A stretch of DNA of 64,000 nt from [Clostridium] scindens ATCC 35704 (GCF_004295125.1 NZ_CP036170.1:1545501-1609500); one strand, 5' to 3'. Positions 15,995-25,933 are shown, counted from the first letter of the stretch. A program made the numbers and translations. The notes: generated by a model not told the origin, from the sequence alone.

Positions 15995-16912
15995 ATGACT
16001 ATGAGATTGAAAAAGTTTATCGCAGTATTGGCAATTGTAGGTATGGCAGCGGGACTTGCCGTCGGCTGTGGAAAATCAGATGCTGGTGATGGAAATGATA
16101 AAAAGGCAGAAGCATCTGAATGGGATGCTTCCAGGGATATCACCATTGTATCCAGGGAAGATGGATCTGGGACAAGAGGGGCATTTACCGAATTGTTCGG
16201 GATTGAAGATGAGATAGACGGCGAGAAAGTGGATATGACTACGCAGGAGGCCCAGATTACCAATAGTACTTCTGTAATGATGACAACCGTTGCAGGAGAT
16301 GATTATGCGATCGGCTATGTATCCCTTGGCTCGCTTAATGATAGCGTGAAGGCCATGAAGATTGACGGGGCAGAGGCAACCGCTGAGAATATTAAGAGCG
16401 GCACGTATAAGGTGTCCAGGCCGTTCAATATTGCAACCAAGGAAGGGGCAGATAATGCGGTGGCTGAGGATTTCATCAACTTCATCCTAAGCGAGGAAGG
16501 ACAGAAAGTAGTAGCGGACAATGGATACATTTCTTTAGATGAAGCAAAACCATATGAAGGAAGTGCGCCGGAGGGAAAAGCGGTCGTTGGAGGCTCGTCT
16601 TCTGTTTCACCCGTGATGGAGAAGCTTATCGAGGCGTATAAAGCGGTGAACGACAAGGCAGAAATCGAACTTCAGACTACCGATTCTACCACCGGCATGA
16701 CATCCGCTATTGACGGAAGTTATGACATTGGCATGGCATCCAGAGAATTGAAGGATACAGAGACGTCCGAAGGCCTGGTTCCCCAGGTGATTGCGACGGA
16801 TGGAATTGCAGTCATCGTAAATAAGAACAACACGACAGATGAACTGAGCAGCGATCAGGTAAAATCCATTTACACCGGAGAGACGCTTACATGGGATGAG
16901 GTAGTAAAATAA
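15995..16912 (+). CDS. pstS: Phosphate-binding lipoprotein PstS (circularly permuted order)
   Basis: 305 residues. Signal peptide with lipobox LAVGC (Cys23). The phosphate-binding motifs are present but swapped. SREDGSGTRGAFTELF, normally in the second lobe, comes first (about residue 51), whereas GGSSSVSPVMEKLIEAY, normally the N-terminal motif, starts at about residue 197, followed by GMASREL and TDGIAVIVN. The protein ends IYTGETLTWDEVVK, where a normal PstS would continue into the SREDGSGTR segment. It is the first gene of the pst operon and two bases ahead of pstC. Confidence 0.93.
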   Translation: MTMRLKKFIAVLAIVGMAAGLAVGCGKSDAGDGNDKKAEASEWDASRDITIVSREDGSGTRGAFTELFGIEDEIDGEKVDMTTQEAQITNSTSVMMTTVAGDDYAIGYVSLGSLNDSVKAMKIDGAEATAENIKSGTYKVSRPFNIATKEGADNAVAEDFINFILSEEGQKVVADNGYISLDEAKPYEGSAPEGKAVVGGSSSVSPVMEKLIEAYKAVNDKAEIELQTTDSTTGMTSAIDGSYDIGMASRELKDTETSEGLVPQVIATDGIAVIVNKNNTTDELSSDQVKSIYTGETLTWDEVVK

Positions 16913-16913
16913 A

Positions 16914-17789
16914 ATGAAATCAAAAGCATGGACTGAAAAATTCATGCGGGGAGTGTTCTTCATTGCCGCCTGTACTTCGGTACTGGCGGTAGCTCTCATT
17001 TGCTTATTCCTTTTTGCGAATGGCATCCCCGCAATGAAAGAAATTGGATTTGGCAAGTTCCTGACCGGCCAGATGTGGAGGCCCAAGAACCAGATATTTG
17101 GAATCTTTCCGATGATTATAGGAAGCTTGTATGTCACTGCGGGGGCCATACTCTTCGGAGTGCCGGTGGGAATCCTGACCTCCGTATTCATGGCTCATTA
17201 TTGTCCAAAGAAGATCTACAGGCCGCTCAAAGCGGCGACGGAACTGCTGGCAGGCATTCCATCGGTTGTATATGGGTTCTTCGGCCTGGTCGTGCTGGTG
17301 CCATGGATCAGGGAGATGGGCCGGGGGCTTGGCTTCGGAGGAAACGGGAGCAGCATCCTTACGGCATCTCTTCTGCTTGGCATGATGATCCTTCCGACGA
17401 TTATCGGCGTGACAGAGTCGGCAATCCGTGCGGTGCCTGCCCAGTACTATGAAGGAGCCGTGGCTTTAGGCGCCACCCACGAGAGGGCGATCTTCCGGGT
17501 GATCCTGCCGGCGGCCAAGTCCGGCGTCGTAGCGGGGATCGTGCTTGGCATCGGCCGGGCGATCGGCGAGACGATGGCAGTCATCATGGTGGCAGGAAAC
17601 CAGGCCAGGATGCCGGCTGGCATCTTCCGCGGAATCCGGACTCTGACAGCCAATATTGTGATAGAAATGGGATATGCCACAGACCTGCACAGGGAAGCGC
17701 TGATTGCAACAGGCGTAGTTCTCTTTGTGTTCATCCTGCTGATTAACTTCAGCGTAGCACTTCTAAACAGGAGGGGAAGCCATGAGTAG
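16914..17789 (+). CDS. pstC: Phosphate ABC transporter permease PstC
   Basis: 291 residues with about six membrane segments. The ABC-coupling EAA loop is visible as EGAVALGATHERAIFRVILP, and ELLAGIPSVVYGFFGLVVL is the family's hallmark helix start. It pairs with PstA to make the channel. It begins right after pstS and overlaps pstA by eight bases. Confidence 0.95.
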   Translation: MKSKAWTEKFMRGVFFIAACTSVLAVALICLFLFANGIPAMKEIGFGKFLTGQMWRPKNQIFGIFPMIIGSLYVTAGAILFGVPVGILTSVFMAHYCPKKIYRPLKAATELLAGIPSVVYGFFGLVVLVPWIREMGRGLGFGGNGSSILTASLLLGMMILPTIIGVTESAIRAVPAQYYEGAVALGATHERAIFRVILPAAKSGVVAGIVLGIGRAIGETMAVIMVAGNQARMPAGIFRGIRTLTANIVIEMGYATDLHREALIATGVVLFVFILLINFSVALLNRRGSHE

Positions 17790-18645
17790 TAGCCAGGAAA
17801 GATTCAAGCAGAGACTTAAGTCGTACGCCAGGACGCCGGGATCATTCATCGTAATGCTTCTGGTCGTACTGTCTGCGGTTCTGACTTTTACCGTACTGAT
17901 ATTTCTGATCGTCTATATTTTGATTCACGGGATTCCGTATATCAAGCCATCTTTATTTTCTCTGACCTATACGTCGGAAAACGCGTCGCTGATGCCGGCA
18001 CTGATCAATACCATTGCCATGACGTTTTTGTCTCTGGTGATCGCAGTGCCTTTTGGCATATTTTCCGCCATTTTCCTGGTGGAATATGCCGGACGGGGCA
18101 ACAGATTTATTGAAATCATACGTCTGACTACGGAGACCCTATCAGGCATCCCGTCCATCGTCTATGGATTGTTTGGCATGCTGTTCTTTGTGACTGCATG
18201 CGGATGGGGATTCTCGATGCTGGCTGGCGCATTTACCCTGTCTATCATGATCCTGCCGCTGATCATGCGAACCACGGAGGAGGCCCTTAAGTCGGTGCCG
18301 GATTCCTTCCGGGAGGGAAGTTTTGGCCTGGGCGCGGGAAAACTGCGGACGGTGTTTCGAATCGTTCTTCCATCCGCGGTGCCAGGCATTCTCGCCGGGA
18401 TAATCCTGGCGGTGGGAAGGATTGTGGGAGAGACGGCAGCCCTGATCTACACGGCGGGTACGGTGGCCGATGTGCCAAACGGCGTCATGGGATCGGGCCG
18501 GACTCTGGCCGTACATATGTATAATCTGGCGAGCGAAGGACTGTACATGGATCAGGCGTATGCCACAGCGGTCATACTGCTGCTTCTGGTAGTGGGAATC
18601 AACACTTTGTCCGGCGTTGTGGCCAGAAGATTAACGAAAGCGTAG
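17782..18645 (+). CDS. pstA: Phosphate ABC transporter permease PstA
   Basis: 287 residues, about six membrane segments. TETLSGIPSIVYGLFGMLFF and the EAA loop EGSFGLGAGKLRTVFRIVLP identify the PstA half of the permease. It overlaps pstC, and is followed by pstB after twelve bases with GAGAGGAAG as ribosome site. Confidence 0.95.
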   Translation: MSSSQERFKQRLKSYARTPGSFIVMLLVVLSAVLTFTVLIFLIVYILIHGIPYIKPSLFSLTYTSENASLMPALINTIAMTFLSLVIAVPFGIFSAIFLVEYAGRGNRFIEIIRLTTETLSGIPSIVYGLFGMLFFVTACGWGFSMLAGAFTLSIMILPLIMRTTEEALKSVPDSFREGSFGLGAGKLRTVFRIVLPSAVPGILAGIILAVGRIVGETAALIYTAGTVADVPNGVMGSGRTLAVHMYNLASEGLYMDQAYATAVILLLLVVGINTLSGVVARRLTKA

Positions 18646-18657
18646 AGAGGAAGAATC

Positions 18658-19407
18658 ATGGGGAAAATTAGTATTAAGAATCTGGATTTATATTATGATG
18701 ATTTCAAGGCGTTAAAAGATGTGAATCTGGAAATAGAAACGAATAAAATCACAGCGTTTATCGGGCCTTCAGGATGTGGAAAGTCTACCCTTTTAAAGTC
18801 CATCAACCGCATGAATGATCTGGTGGAAGGATGCAGGATAGAAGGGGATATTCTTTTGGATGGGCAGGATATATTTAAGGAGATTGATGTAAACCTGTTA
18901 AGGAAGCGGGTGGGCATGGTGTTTCAGAAGCCCAATCCATTTCCGATGAGCATCTATGACAATATCGCTTATGGGCCAAGGACCCATGGAATCCGTTCCA
19001 AGTCCCGGCTGGATGATATTGTGGAGAAATCCTTAAGAGACGCGGCAATCTGGGAAGAATGCAAGGACCGGCTTAAGAAAAGCGCCCTTGGAATGTCAGG
19101 CGGGCAGCAGCAGAGGCTGTGCATAGCCAGAGCTCTGGCCGTGCAGCCGGAAGTCCTTTTGATGGATGAGCCCACGTCTGCTCTGGATCCCATATCTACA
19201 TCGAAGATTGAAGACCTTGCGATGGAATTGAAAAAAGATTATACTATTATAATGGTAACGCATAATATGCAGCAGGCGGTCCGCGTGTCCGACAATACGG
19301 CTTTCTTTTTGCTTGGCGAGGTTGTGGAGTACAATGATACGGAGAAACTTTTTTCCATACCATCAGATAAGCGTACGGAAGACTATATTACAGGGAGGTT
19401 CGGTTAG
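18658..19407 (+). CDS. pstB: Phosphate ABC transporter ATPase PstB
   Basis: 249 residues. Walker [10 protein letters not shown], the signature [18 protein letters not shown], Walker [14 protein letters not shown] and the switch His in MVTHNM are all intact. The opening [20 protein letters not shown] is typical of PstB. It powers uptake through PstC-PstA. Confidence 0.97.
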   Translation: MGKISIKNLDLYYDDFKALKDVNLEIETNKITAFIGPSGCGKSTLLKSINRMNDLVEGCRIEGDILLDGQDIFKEIDVNLLRKRVGMVFQKPNPFPMSIYDNIAYGPRTHGIRSKSRLDDIVEKSLRDAAIWEECKDRLKKSALGMSGGQQQRLCIARALAVQPEVLLMDEPTSALDPISTSKIEDLAMELKKDYTIIMVTHNMQQAVRVSDNTAFFLLGEVVEYNDTEKLFSIPSDKRTEDYITGRFG

Positions 19408-19408
19408 G

Positions 19409-20080
19409 ATGCGGAATAAGTTTGATATGCAGTTAGAGCGCCTCAATGAGCAGCTGACTTATATGGGAGAATTGTGCGAGATTGCCATTAACAAGGCGAC
19501 CAAGGCGCTTCAAAATGGAGACATGGAGCAGGCAAAGGCGGTTCGGGAGGCGGATGATGAGATTGACCAGATGGAAAAGGACATTGAACGTCTGTGCCTG
19601 AAACTGCTGCTTCAGCAGCAGCCGGTGGCAAGAGATCTGCGGCAGATATCCGCGGCGCTTAAGATGATTACGGATATGGAGCGGATCGGGGACCAGGCGT
19701 CTGATATCGCTGAGATCATTATCTCTGCCAGGATGACGGAGGCGATGGACATCTCGAGAATTGGGCAGATGTCGGAGGCAGCGGCAAAGATGGTACGTGA
19801 CAGCGTCACGGCCTATGTAAAGAAGGATCTGGAACTATCCAGAGAAGTGATGGCTTCCGATGACATCGTGGATGAGATGTTTGAAGAAAATAAGAGAGAA
19901 CTTGTCAGTTTTATTGCGGAAAATAAGGGCGGATATGGGGAGCGGGCGATCGACTTGATCATGGTTGCCAAATATCTGGAAAGAATCGCCGATCATGCCA
20001 CCAATATTGCTGAGTGGGTGGAATTCTCCATCACTGGAGTACACAAGGGAATGGAAACAATGAAGCTAAAGGAGAATTAG
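19409..20080 (+). CDS. phoU: Phosphate signalling regulator PhoU
   Basis: 223 residues from MRNKFDMQLERLNEQLTYMG; GGGAGG lies ten bases before. Two repeats of the three-helix PhoU bundle carry the metal motifs (EADDEIDQMEKDIE and ASDDIVDEMFEENK). It links the transporter's state to the PhoR kinase and keeps the regulon off when phosphate is plentiful. Confidence 0.94.
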   Translation: MRNKFDMQLERLNEQLTYMGELCEIAINKATKALQNGDMEQAKAVREADDEIDQMEKDIERLCLKLLLQQQPVARDLRQISAALKMITDMERIGDQASDIAEIIISARMTEAMDISRIGQMSEAAAKMVRDSVTAYVKKDLELSREVMASDDIVDEMFEENKRELVSFIAENKGGYGERAIDLIMVAKYLERIADHATNIAEWVEFSITGVHKGMETMKLKEN

Positions 20081-20081
20081 C

Positions 20082-20756
20082 ATGATATTTTGCGTGGAAG
20101 ATGACAGCAACATACGCGAACTGGTCGTATATACACTGGAAAGCACCGGGCTTAAGGCGCGGGGATTTGAGGAGGGAAGTTCCTTTCTGGAAGCGCTGGC
20201 GCTGGAAACGCCGGATCTTGTCCTGCTCGACATCATGCTTCCGGGAGAAGACGGCATGGAACTGCTGAAAAAACTGAAGGCCTCGCCTAAGACGAGGGAT
20301 ATTCCGGTCATCATGGTTACCGCCAAAGGCGCGGAATATGATAAGGTCATGGGACTTGACACCGGGGCGGACGACTATGTGACTAAGCCATTCGGAATGA
20401 TGGAACTGGTATCCAGAATCAAGGCCGTCCTAAGGCGAAGCGCCAGAGAAGGAGTCCGGAAGGAAGACTCCATCGTGATTGGCGAGATAGAGATGAATCT
20501 GAAAAAGCATGAGGTGACGGCAGCAGGGGAAGTCATAAGCCTGACGCTCAAGGAGTATGAGCTCCTGAAGCGTCTTATGAAGAATTCCAACATTGTGCTG
20601 ACCAGAGACCAGCTGCTGGAAGATATCTGGGGCTATGACTTTGACGGAGAGACCAGAACCGTGGATGTGCATGTCAGGACTCTGCGCCAGAAGTTAGGGA
20701 GCGCGGGGGAGCGGATTGAGACGGTCCGCGGCGTTGGATATCGGATGAGAGAATAA
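20082..20756 (+). CDS. phoB: PhoB/PhoP-type response regulator
   Basis: 224 residues. The receiver has acidic pocket EDDSN, phospho-acceptor Asp in LVLLDIMLPGEDG, Thr in MVTAKG and Lys in DDYVTKPFG. An OmpR-type winged helix follows (RTVDVHVRTLRQKLGSAGER). It is one base after phoU, and its predicted target is the Pho box at 15900. Confidence 0.93.
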   Translation: MIFCVEDDSNIRELVVYTLESTGLKARGFEEGSSFLEALALETPDLVLLDIMLPGEDGMELLKKLKASPKTRDIPVIMVTAKGAEYDKVMGLDTGADDYVTKPFGMMELVSRIKAVLRRSAREGVRKEDSIVIGEIEMNLKKHEVTAAGEVISLTLKEYELLKRLMKNSNIVLTRDQLLEDIWGYDFDGETRTVDVHVRTLRQKLGSAGERIETVRGVGYRMRE

Positions 20757-20782
20757 CTTGCTTGAAGGGACAGGAATCAGTA

Positions 20783-22093
20783 ATGAGAAGAAAGATACAG
20801 CGAAGCATGATACTGGTAATCACCACCACCTTGCTGATTACCTATGCGATCACCACATTCGTGGTGTATCGCCAGACGATCAGCCTTATGGAAGATGAGA
20901 TCCGCCAGGAGGCTGACTATATCTGCGCAGCCGTCGGAATCTCCGGCGAGGCATACCTGAAAGAGATGGACGCGGTGCGAAAGAACACCAGGGTTACCAT
21001 GATAGACAGGCAGGGCAAGGTGACCTATGATTCCAAAGAAGACGAAGTGACTTTGGAAAACCATAAAAGCAGGCCGGAGGTCAAAGAAGCGCTTAGTACC
21101 GGAAGCGGCCAGGATATCCGCAAGTCCGATACCCTGGGACAGGAGATGTTCTATTATGCTCAGAGGCTTGCGGACGGCAACGTCTTAAGAGTTTCTAAAA
21201 CGGTTGATACGGCATTCTTTACGGCAATAAGAATCCTGCCGGCAATGGGCGTGATAGCCGTGATGATGCTTTTAATCGCATGGATTCTGGCAAGATGGCA
21301 GGTAGCAAGACTGATCCGGCCGATTAATGAACTGGATCTTGATAACCCGATGGAAAATGATGTGTATGAAGAATTGACGCCACTGCTTATGAGCATAGAC
21401 AGACAGAACAAGGAAAAAGACGCGATCGCCAATATGAGAAAGGAATTCTCGGCCAACGTTTCCCACGAATTAAAGACTCCGCTGACCTCCATATCAGGCT
21501 ATGCGGAGATTATGAAGGACGGCCTGGTAAAGCCGGAGGATATGAAGAAGTTCTCAGAGCGTATTTATAATGAAGCCAGCAGGCTCATTACCCTGGTAGA
21601 GGATATCATTAAACTGTCCCGGCTGGATGAAGGAAAGGTAGAACTGGAAAAAGAGGAAGTGGATCTCTATCAGCTTGCAAGGGAGGTATGCAGCCGGCTG
21701 GCTCCCCAGGCGAATGCAAGAGACATCCGTATAGAGGTTACCGGGGAATCCGTGGTTTACCGGGGAATCCGTCAGATCTTGGATGAGATGGTATATAATA
21801 TCTGCGAGAATGCAATCAAGTATAATAAGGACGGCGGTACCTTAAGTGTCTGGGTAGGCAGCACGCTGAAAGGAAAGAAGATAATCGTGACAGACACCGG
21901 CATTGGGATTCCGGCGGATCAGCAGGAAAGAATCTTTGAGCGGTTCTACAGGGTGGACAAGAGCCACTCCAAAGAAAGCGGGGGAACCGGCCTTGGCCTG
22001 TCTATCGTAAAGCACGGGGCGATGATCCATGACGCGGATATCCGGGTGGAAAGCGAAGTGGGAAAAGGCACCAGAATGGAACTTACATTCTGA
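20783..22093 (+). CDS. phoR: PhoR-type sensor histidine kinase
   Basis: 436 residues from ATG 20783, which has AGGA seven bases upstream; a TTG at 20762 is the other option. Two membrane helices (about 8-30 and 155-178) flank an extracytoplasmic sensor. The H-box is FSANVSHELKTPLTSISGYA; the N, G1 and G2 boxes are DEMVYNICENAIKYN, VTDTGIGIP and GGTGLGLSIVKHGA. It pairs with the PhoB encoded just before. Confidence 0.93.
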   Translation: MRRKIQRSMILVITTTLLITYAITTFVVYRQTISLMEDEIRQEADYICAAVGISGEAYLKEMDAVRKNTRVTMIDRQGKVTYDSKEDEVTLENHKSRPEVKEALSTGSGQDIRKSDTLGQEMFYYAQRLADGNVLRVSKTVDTAFFTAIRILPAMGVIAVMMLLIAWILARWQVARLIRPINELDLDNPMENDVYEELTPLLMSIDRQNKEKDAIANMRKEFSANVSHELKTPLTSISGYAEIMKDGLVKPEDMKKFSERIYNEASRLITLVEDIIKLSRLDEGKVELEKEEVDLYQLAREVCSRLAPQANARDIRIEVTGESVVYRGIRQILDEMVYNICENAIKYNKDGGTLSVWVGSTLKGKKIIVTDTGIGIPADQQERIFERFYRVDKSHSKESGGTGLGLSIVKHGAMIHDADIRVESEVGKGTRMELTF

Positions 22094-22109
22094 TGCCTGC
22101 AATAAATGC

Positions 22110-22322
22110 AATGGCTTTTATGATGTTCTCCTTCAACTGCCGATCATCCAGCTGTACCCGATCGGTATCGTGCAGTCCCTGATGGCAGCGGGTCTTTTGA
22201 TTGAAGGAGGCCTTAAGCCGCTGCAGATTATCTCTATAGCGGCAGCGTTCCCATTTATATTTATCATGCTCTTTGCCTGCGTATCTCTGGTAAAAGCGCT
22301 GAAGACAGAGGATGTATCATAA
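22110..22322 (+). pseudogene. BCCT (glycine betaine) transporter C-terminal remnant
   Basis: In the frame ending at 22322 the sequence LLIEGGLKPLQIISIAAAFP, then FIFIMLFACVSLVKALKTED, matches the last two helices of BCCT-family carriers. The preceding part of the frame is out of character and runs back into phoR. About 450 residues are missing. The terminator behind it is intact. Confidence 0.65.
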
Positions 22323-22331
22323 GAAATAGTC

Positions 22332-22376
22332 TGGAAAGTGGCGTCTTGACGTGTCAAGGCGCCACTTTCATTTATG
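22332..22376 (+). terminator. Rho-independent terminator
   Basis: GAAAGTGGCG and CGCCACTTTC are the outer arms and CTTGAC/GTCAAG the inner arms, followed by a modest T-rich stretch. It ends the phosphate operon. Confidence 0.75.
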
Positions 22377-22414
22377 CTCTGTTCATCTTATAATTTAAGC
22401 AGCGAGGTGTGAGC

Positions 22415-23314
22415 ATGGAAGGAATCTTGAATTGTACGATACCCGGAATCAAAATATGCATATTGTGGAGGCAGATTGCAGGAAGCGCTCTGCTTGCAGC
22501 GGTATTGGCATGCCTGTATATCTTTGCATGGTTCCAGAGCACGGCATATGACAGCCTGCCGCAAGGACGGTCTGCCAGTCCCGTGATGAACGGACAGACG
22601 GGTAGAGTCGTAAGCGGGATGTTTCCGGAAATTGCATTGGGAATTACAAAACAAACGGTAGTGCTGTCTCTTGATGAGAGGAAAGAAGAGGCGAGAATAT
22701 TCCCGGAAGTGAATCAGAAAAAGAAAGAGGACCTGAATGTTCAGGTTATGACATCTTCGGACTCCCATCCGGCGGAGACGCCGTTGATAGTTGTCTGCCT
22801 ATATGGAAACGGAGGAATGCCAGAGAAGACCATATATTCCTGCGAAAGTACTAATATAGAAGTAGATGCTTTTCAAAGACCCAGAAGGCTTGGCAAAGAA
22901 TTTACCGGCTGGTATCTGGACCCGGCATGTACCATGCCCTTTACAGGTGTGGAAGGAACCCCGGTGAATTTGGCGTTATATGCAGGATGGAAGGAATTCG
23001 ACGGCTTTGTGTCCGATGAGAACGGACGGATCATTGGATGTACAAGCCCATCGGTTGCCACTGACGGCATCCTGACATTTCCAAGAAGCATGGATTGTAC
23101 AGGAATTGAAAGGAATTCCCTGGGAGGGCTGGAAGAAGAGGTGATTGAGGTCTACATTCCTTCCAACATCACCTATATTGCGCCGGGAGCCTTTGATCAC
23201 CTCCATCTCCTGATGTTCATCGAGGTGGCTGAGGATAATCCGGCTTATTACAGCGAGGATGGAATTCTGTATGCGGCAGATGGAGAGATCATCGCATATC
23301 CTGGCGGAAGGTAG
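22415..23314 (+). CDS. Surface protein with InlB B-repeat and LRR start
   Basis: 299 residues. A membrane helix at about 20-40 (LLAAVLACLYIFAWF) is followed by a polar stretch. Then comes one InlB/Flg_new B-repeat: FTGWYLDPACTMPFTG and LALYAGW. After it two BspA-like leucine-rich repeat units start (VIEVYIPSNITYIAPGAFDH, LLMFIEVAEDNPAYYSEDGI). Such domains bind host or cell-wall ligands outside the cell. The protein stops at IIAYPGGR, where BspA repeats normally go on, so the C-terminus may have been lost by deletion or frameshift. Confidence 0.75.
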   Translation: MEGILNCTIPGIKICILWRQIAGSALLAAVLACLYIFAWFQSTAYDSLPQGRSASPVMNGQTGRVVSGMFPEIALGITKQTVVLSLDERKEEARIFPEVNQKKKEDLNVQVMTSSDSHPAETPLIVVCLYGNGGMPEKTIYSCESTNIEVDAFQRPRRLGKEFTGWYLDPACTMPFTGVEGTPVNLALYAGWKEFDGFVSDENGRIIGCTSPSVATDGILTFPRSMDCTGIERNSLGGLEEEVIEVYIPSNITYIAPGAFDHLHLLMFIEVAEDNPAYYSEDGILYAADGEIIAYPGGR

Positions 23315-23408
23315 GCTTTTGCCTGTTGCAAAGAATCCTGGGAAATATTATAATCTAGGAAAATGGCATTTTTGTATGATGATGCATAAGTATAAATGGA
23401 GTGTGGAC

Positions 23409-24101
23409 ATGGGGAAGATATTACTGCTGGAAGATGATGAAAGCCTGAATCGGGGAATAAGCCTGAAACTTAAAAAAGAAGGGTACGAAGTTTTAAGCGC
23501 CACCGGAGTGGCGGAGGCGAAGGAGATGTTCCGGGAAAATGAGGTAGACCTGATCATCAGCGATATTTCCATGGAAGATGGGAATGGGCTGGAATTTGGA
23601 CAAAGCGTTCGCAAGGTCAGTGATGTATACCTGATCTTCCTTACAGCGCTGGATCAGGAAGTCGATATTGTAAATGGATATGATGCGGGGGCAGACGACT
23701 ACATTACCAAGCCTTTCAGCCTGATGGTGCTGATATCCAAGGTCAATGCGCTGATGCGCAGGATTGAAAGTACGCACGAAGAGGGAAATGTGCTGACATC
23801 CGGAAGCATGCAAGTGTGGTGCAAGGAGATGAAAGTATTTCAGAAGGAACAGGAACTTTCTCTTAGCAAGAAGGAGATTCAACTGCTGCTTTATTTTCTG
23901 GAGCATCCGAAGCAGATTATCTCGAAGGAGCAGATATTAGAATCGGTATGGGATATGGACGGGCAGTTTGTAGATGACAATACGGTGCCTGTAACCATCA
24001 GCAGGCTGAAAAAGAAACTTGCGACAGAAGAAGACTATGAATATATCAAGAATATAAGGGGGATTGGCTACCTGTGGACGACAGAAGTATTGAAAAAATG
24101 A
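23409..24101 (+). CDS. OmpR-family response regulator
   Basis: 230 residues. LLEDDES is the acidic pocket, ISDISMEDGNG the phospho-acceptor loop, FLTALD and DDYITKPFS the Thr and Lys sites. The winged helix ends NIRGIGYLW. GGAG precedes ATG 23409; upstream in-frame codons lack a site. It overlaps the kinase gene by four bases and controls, by context, the ABC exporter that follows. Confidence 0.92.
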   Translation: MGKILLLEDDESLNRGISLKLKKEGYEVLSATGVAEAKEMFRENEVDLIISDISMEDGNGLEFGQSVRKVSDVYLIFLTALDQEVDIVNGYDAGADDYITKPFSLMVLISKVNALMRRIESTHEEGNVLTSGSMQVWCKEMKVFQKEQELSLSKKEIQLLLYFLEHPKQIISKEQILESVWDMDGQFVDDNTVPVTISRLKKKLATEEDYEYIKNIRGIGYLWTTEVLKK

Positions 24102-25159
24102 TAAAGAGCCGGGAACAGGGATATATCTGGCTGGAGCAGGAGTTGAAGATGAAACTTGGCATAAGTACTGCATTCATTGCAGTATTTTTCTTTGTAATAC
24201 GCTGCCTTGAACAGAATTTCCGTTATTGGCTGCCCTTTCTTGTGGGCGCGCTTGTAACGAACGGTATATGGAATTATTTTTTGTATAAGCGGGAATACGG
24301 CAATTACCTGTCCATCAGTCGATATCTGAATGCGTTTGAGGAAGGAGATTATGATTTTCATACAGAAGAAGATTATATGAAAAGTGGGATTCATTCCCAG
24401 ATTACAGAGCATCTGGAACGGCTCGGAAGCGCATTTGGAACACTTCGGAACCGCCTGGTGGAGGAGAAGGAGAATACAAAGGCGCTAATCACAGATATTT
24501 CCCATCAGCTGAAGACGCCGATTGCCGCCCTTGGCTTGAGTTTTGAACTGGTGAAGGATGAAGATATCACAGCGGCGGAGAAGATGGAATTCCTGGAGCG
24601 CGCAGAGCAGGAAGTGGGGAAATTAAACTATCTTCTGGGGACGCTTTTGAACCTGTCAAGGCTGGAGGCAGACATGATAAGGCTTGAGCCTAAAGAGGCC
24701 AGCCTTAAGGAAACGCTGGTCCGGGCAGTCAATGGCATCTTTATCAAAGCAAATGAAAAAAAAATAGAGATAGAAATGGAAGGTTTTAAGGATGTGAGCC
24801 TACAGCATGATCCAAGATGGACAGCGGAAGCATTTGCCAATGTTATGGATAACGCTGTAAAGTATTCGCCGGAAAAATCTAGAATACAGATACGTGTTGA
24901 ACGGGAGGTATCCTATGTACTGATCGAGATCGAGGATGAAGGAATCGGAATACCAAAAGAAGAATATTCCAATATATTCAAGCGATTCTACCGCGGCAAG
25001 TCTCCAGAAGTGGAGGCCATGGAGGGGGCAGGCGTCGGCCTGTATCTGGTACGCGAGATCATGGAAGCGCAGGGAGGCAGCGTGCGCGCCCTCCCTTCCC
25101 ACAGGGGAGGAACCATATTCCAGATGATGCTGCCGAAAAAGAAGTATTCTCTAGAATAA
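24098..25159 (+). CDS. Sensor histidine kinase of the antimicrobial-peptide type
   Basis: About 353 residues from an ATGA overlap. Two close membrane helices (about 20-37 and 42-58) have almost no outside loop. This intramembrane-sensing layout is known from kinases that work with ABC exporters. The H-box is ITDISHQLKTPIAALGLSFE; ATPase boxes are NVMDNAVKYS, EDEGIGIP and GAGVGLYLVRE. A GTG at 24074 could give a longer form. It pairs with the regulator before it. Confidence 0.9.
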   Translation: MIKSREQGYIWLEQELKMKLGISTAFIAVFFFVIRCLEQNFRYWLPFLVGALVTNGIWNYFLYKREYGNYLSISRYLNAFEEGDYDFHTEEDYMKSGIHSQITEHLERLGSAFGTLRNRLVEEKENTKALITDISHQLKTPIAALGLSFELVKDEDITAAEKMEFLERAEQEVGKLNYLLGTLLNLSRLEADMIRLEPKEASLKETLVRAVNGIFIKANEKKIEIEMEGFKDVSLQHDPRWTAEAFANVMDNAVKYSPEKSRIQIRVEREVSYVLIEIEDEGIGIPKEEYSNIFKRFYRGKSPEVEAMEGAGVGLYLVREIMEAQGGSVRALPSHRGGTIFQMMLPKKKYSLE

Positions 25160-25263
25160 CAAAACTGTTATTTTATCTGATATGTTCCTGTAAGACTCCT
25201 TTGGTAGGATAGATACAGACAAAGAAAGAATGCCCGGTCGGGTGTTAAGAAAGGGGTTCAATT

Positions 25264-25932
25264 ATGAGAGCAATATTAGAGACTGGAGATCTGGTAAAAT
25301 ATTATGGAGATGGAGACAACTTGGTTAAGGCCATCGACCATACAGATATATCCGTGGAGCGTGGAGAATTCGTCGCGGTGGTGGGCCGCTCAGGCTCAGG
25401 CAAGAGCACGCTGCTTCATATGCTGGGGGGACTTGACCGTCCCGACAGCGGCAAGGTATTCATTGAAGGAAGGGATATATTCGGGCTGAAGGATGAGCAG
25501 CTGGCCATATTCAGGAGAAGAAAGATCGGATTCATCTTTCAGGATTATAATCTGATGCCTGCATTGAATGTATGGGAAAACATTGTGCTTCCGATTGGAT
25601 TGGACGGAAAAAGAGTGAATAAGGATTATGTGATGGGCATTGTAAAGAGCATTGGCATGGAGGACCGTCTGACTGCCACTCCAAGCATGCTGTCAGGCGG
25701 GCAGAAGCAGCGCGTAGCGATCGCAAGGGCAATCGCCTCAAGGCCGGCGATCATTCTTGCGGATGAGCCTACTGGCAATCTGGACTCCAAGACAGAGATG
25801 GAAGTCATCTCAATCCTCAAGAACTGCGTTTCCAAGTATGGGCAGACCCTGGTCATGATTACCCACGACGAGACCATTGCCCAGATGGCAGACCGCATTA
25901 TCATTATTGAAGATGGTAAGGTGGTGAAATAA
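25264..25932 (+). CDS. ABC transporter ATPase, LolD/MacB type
   Basis: 222 residues with Walker A GRSGSGKSTL, signature MLSGGQKQRVAIARAIA, Walker B IILADEPTGNLDS and switch His ITHDET. This is the LolD/MacB class, which works with FtsX-type permeases. GAAAGGGG precedes the ATG. The permease gene starts one base after its stop. About 100 bases separate it from the kinase gene, leaving room for its own promoter. Confidence 0.95.
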   Translation: MRAILETGDLVKYYGDGDNLVKAIDHTDISVERGEFVAVVGRSGSGKSTLLHMLGGLDRPDSGKVFIEGRDIFGLKDEQLAIFRRRKIGFIFQDYNLMPALNVWENIVLPIGLDGKRVNKDYVMGIVKSIGMEDRLTATPSMLSGGQKQRVAIARAIASRPAIILADEPTGNLDSKTEMEVISILKNCVSKYGQTLVMITHDETIAQMADRIIIIEDGKVVK

Positions 25933-25933
25933 A

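Noticed and set aside
22029-22322. 97-residue ORF taken as one real gene
   Set aside because: Its first half overlaps the end of phoR in another frame; only the last 55 or so residues have BCCT character.
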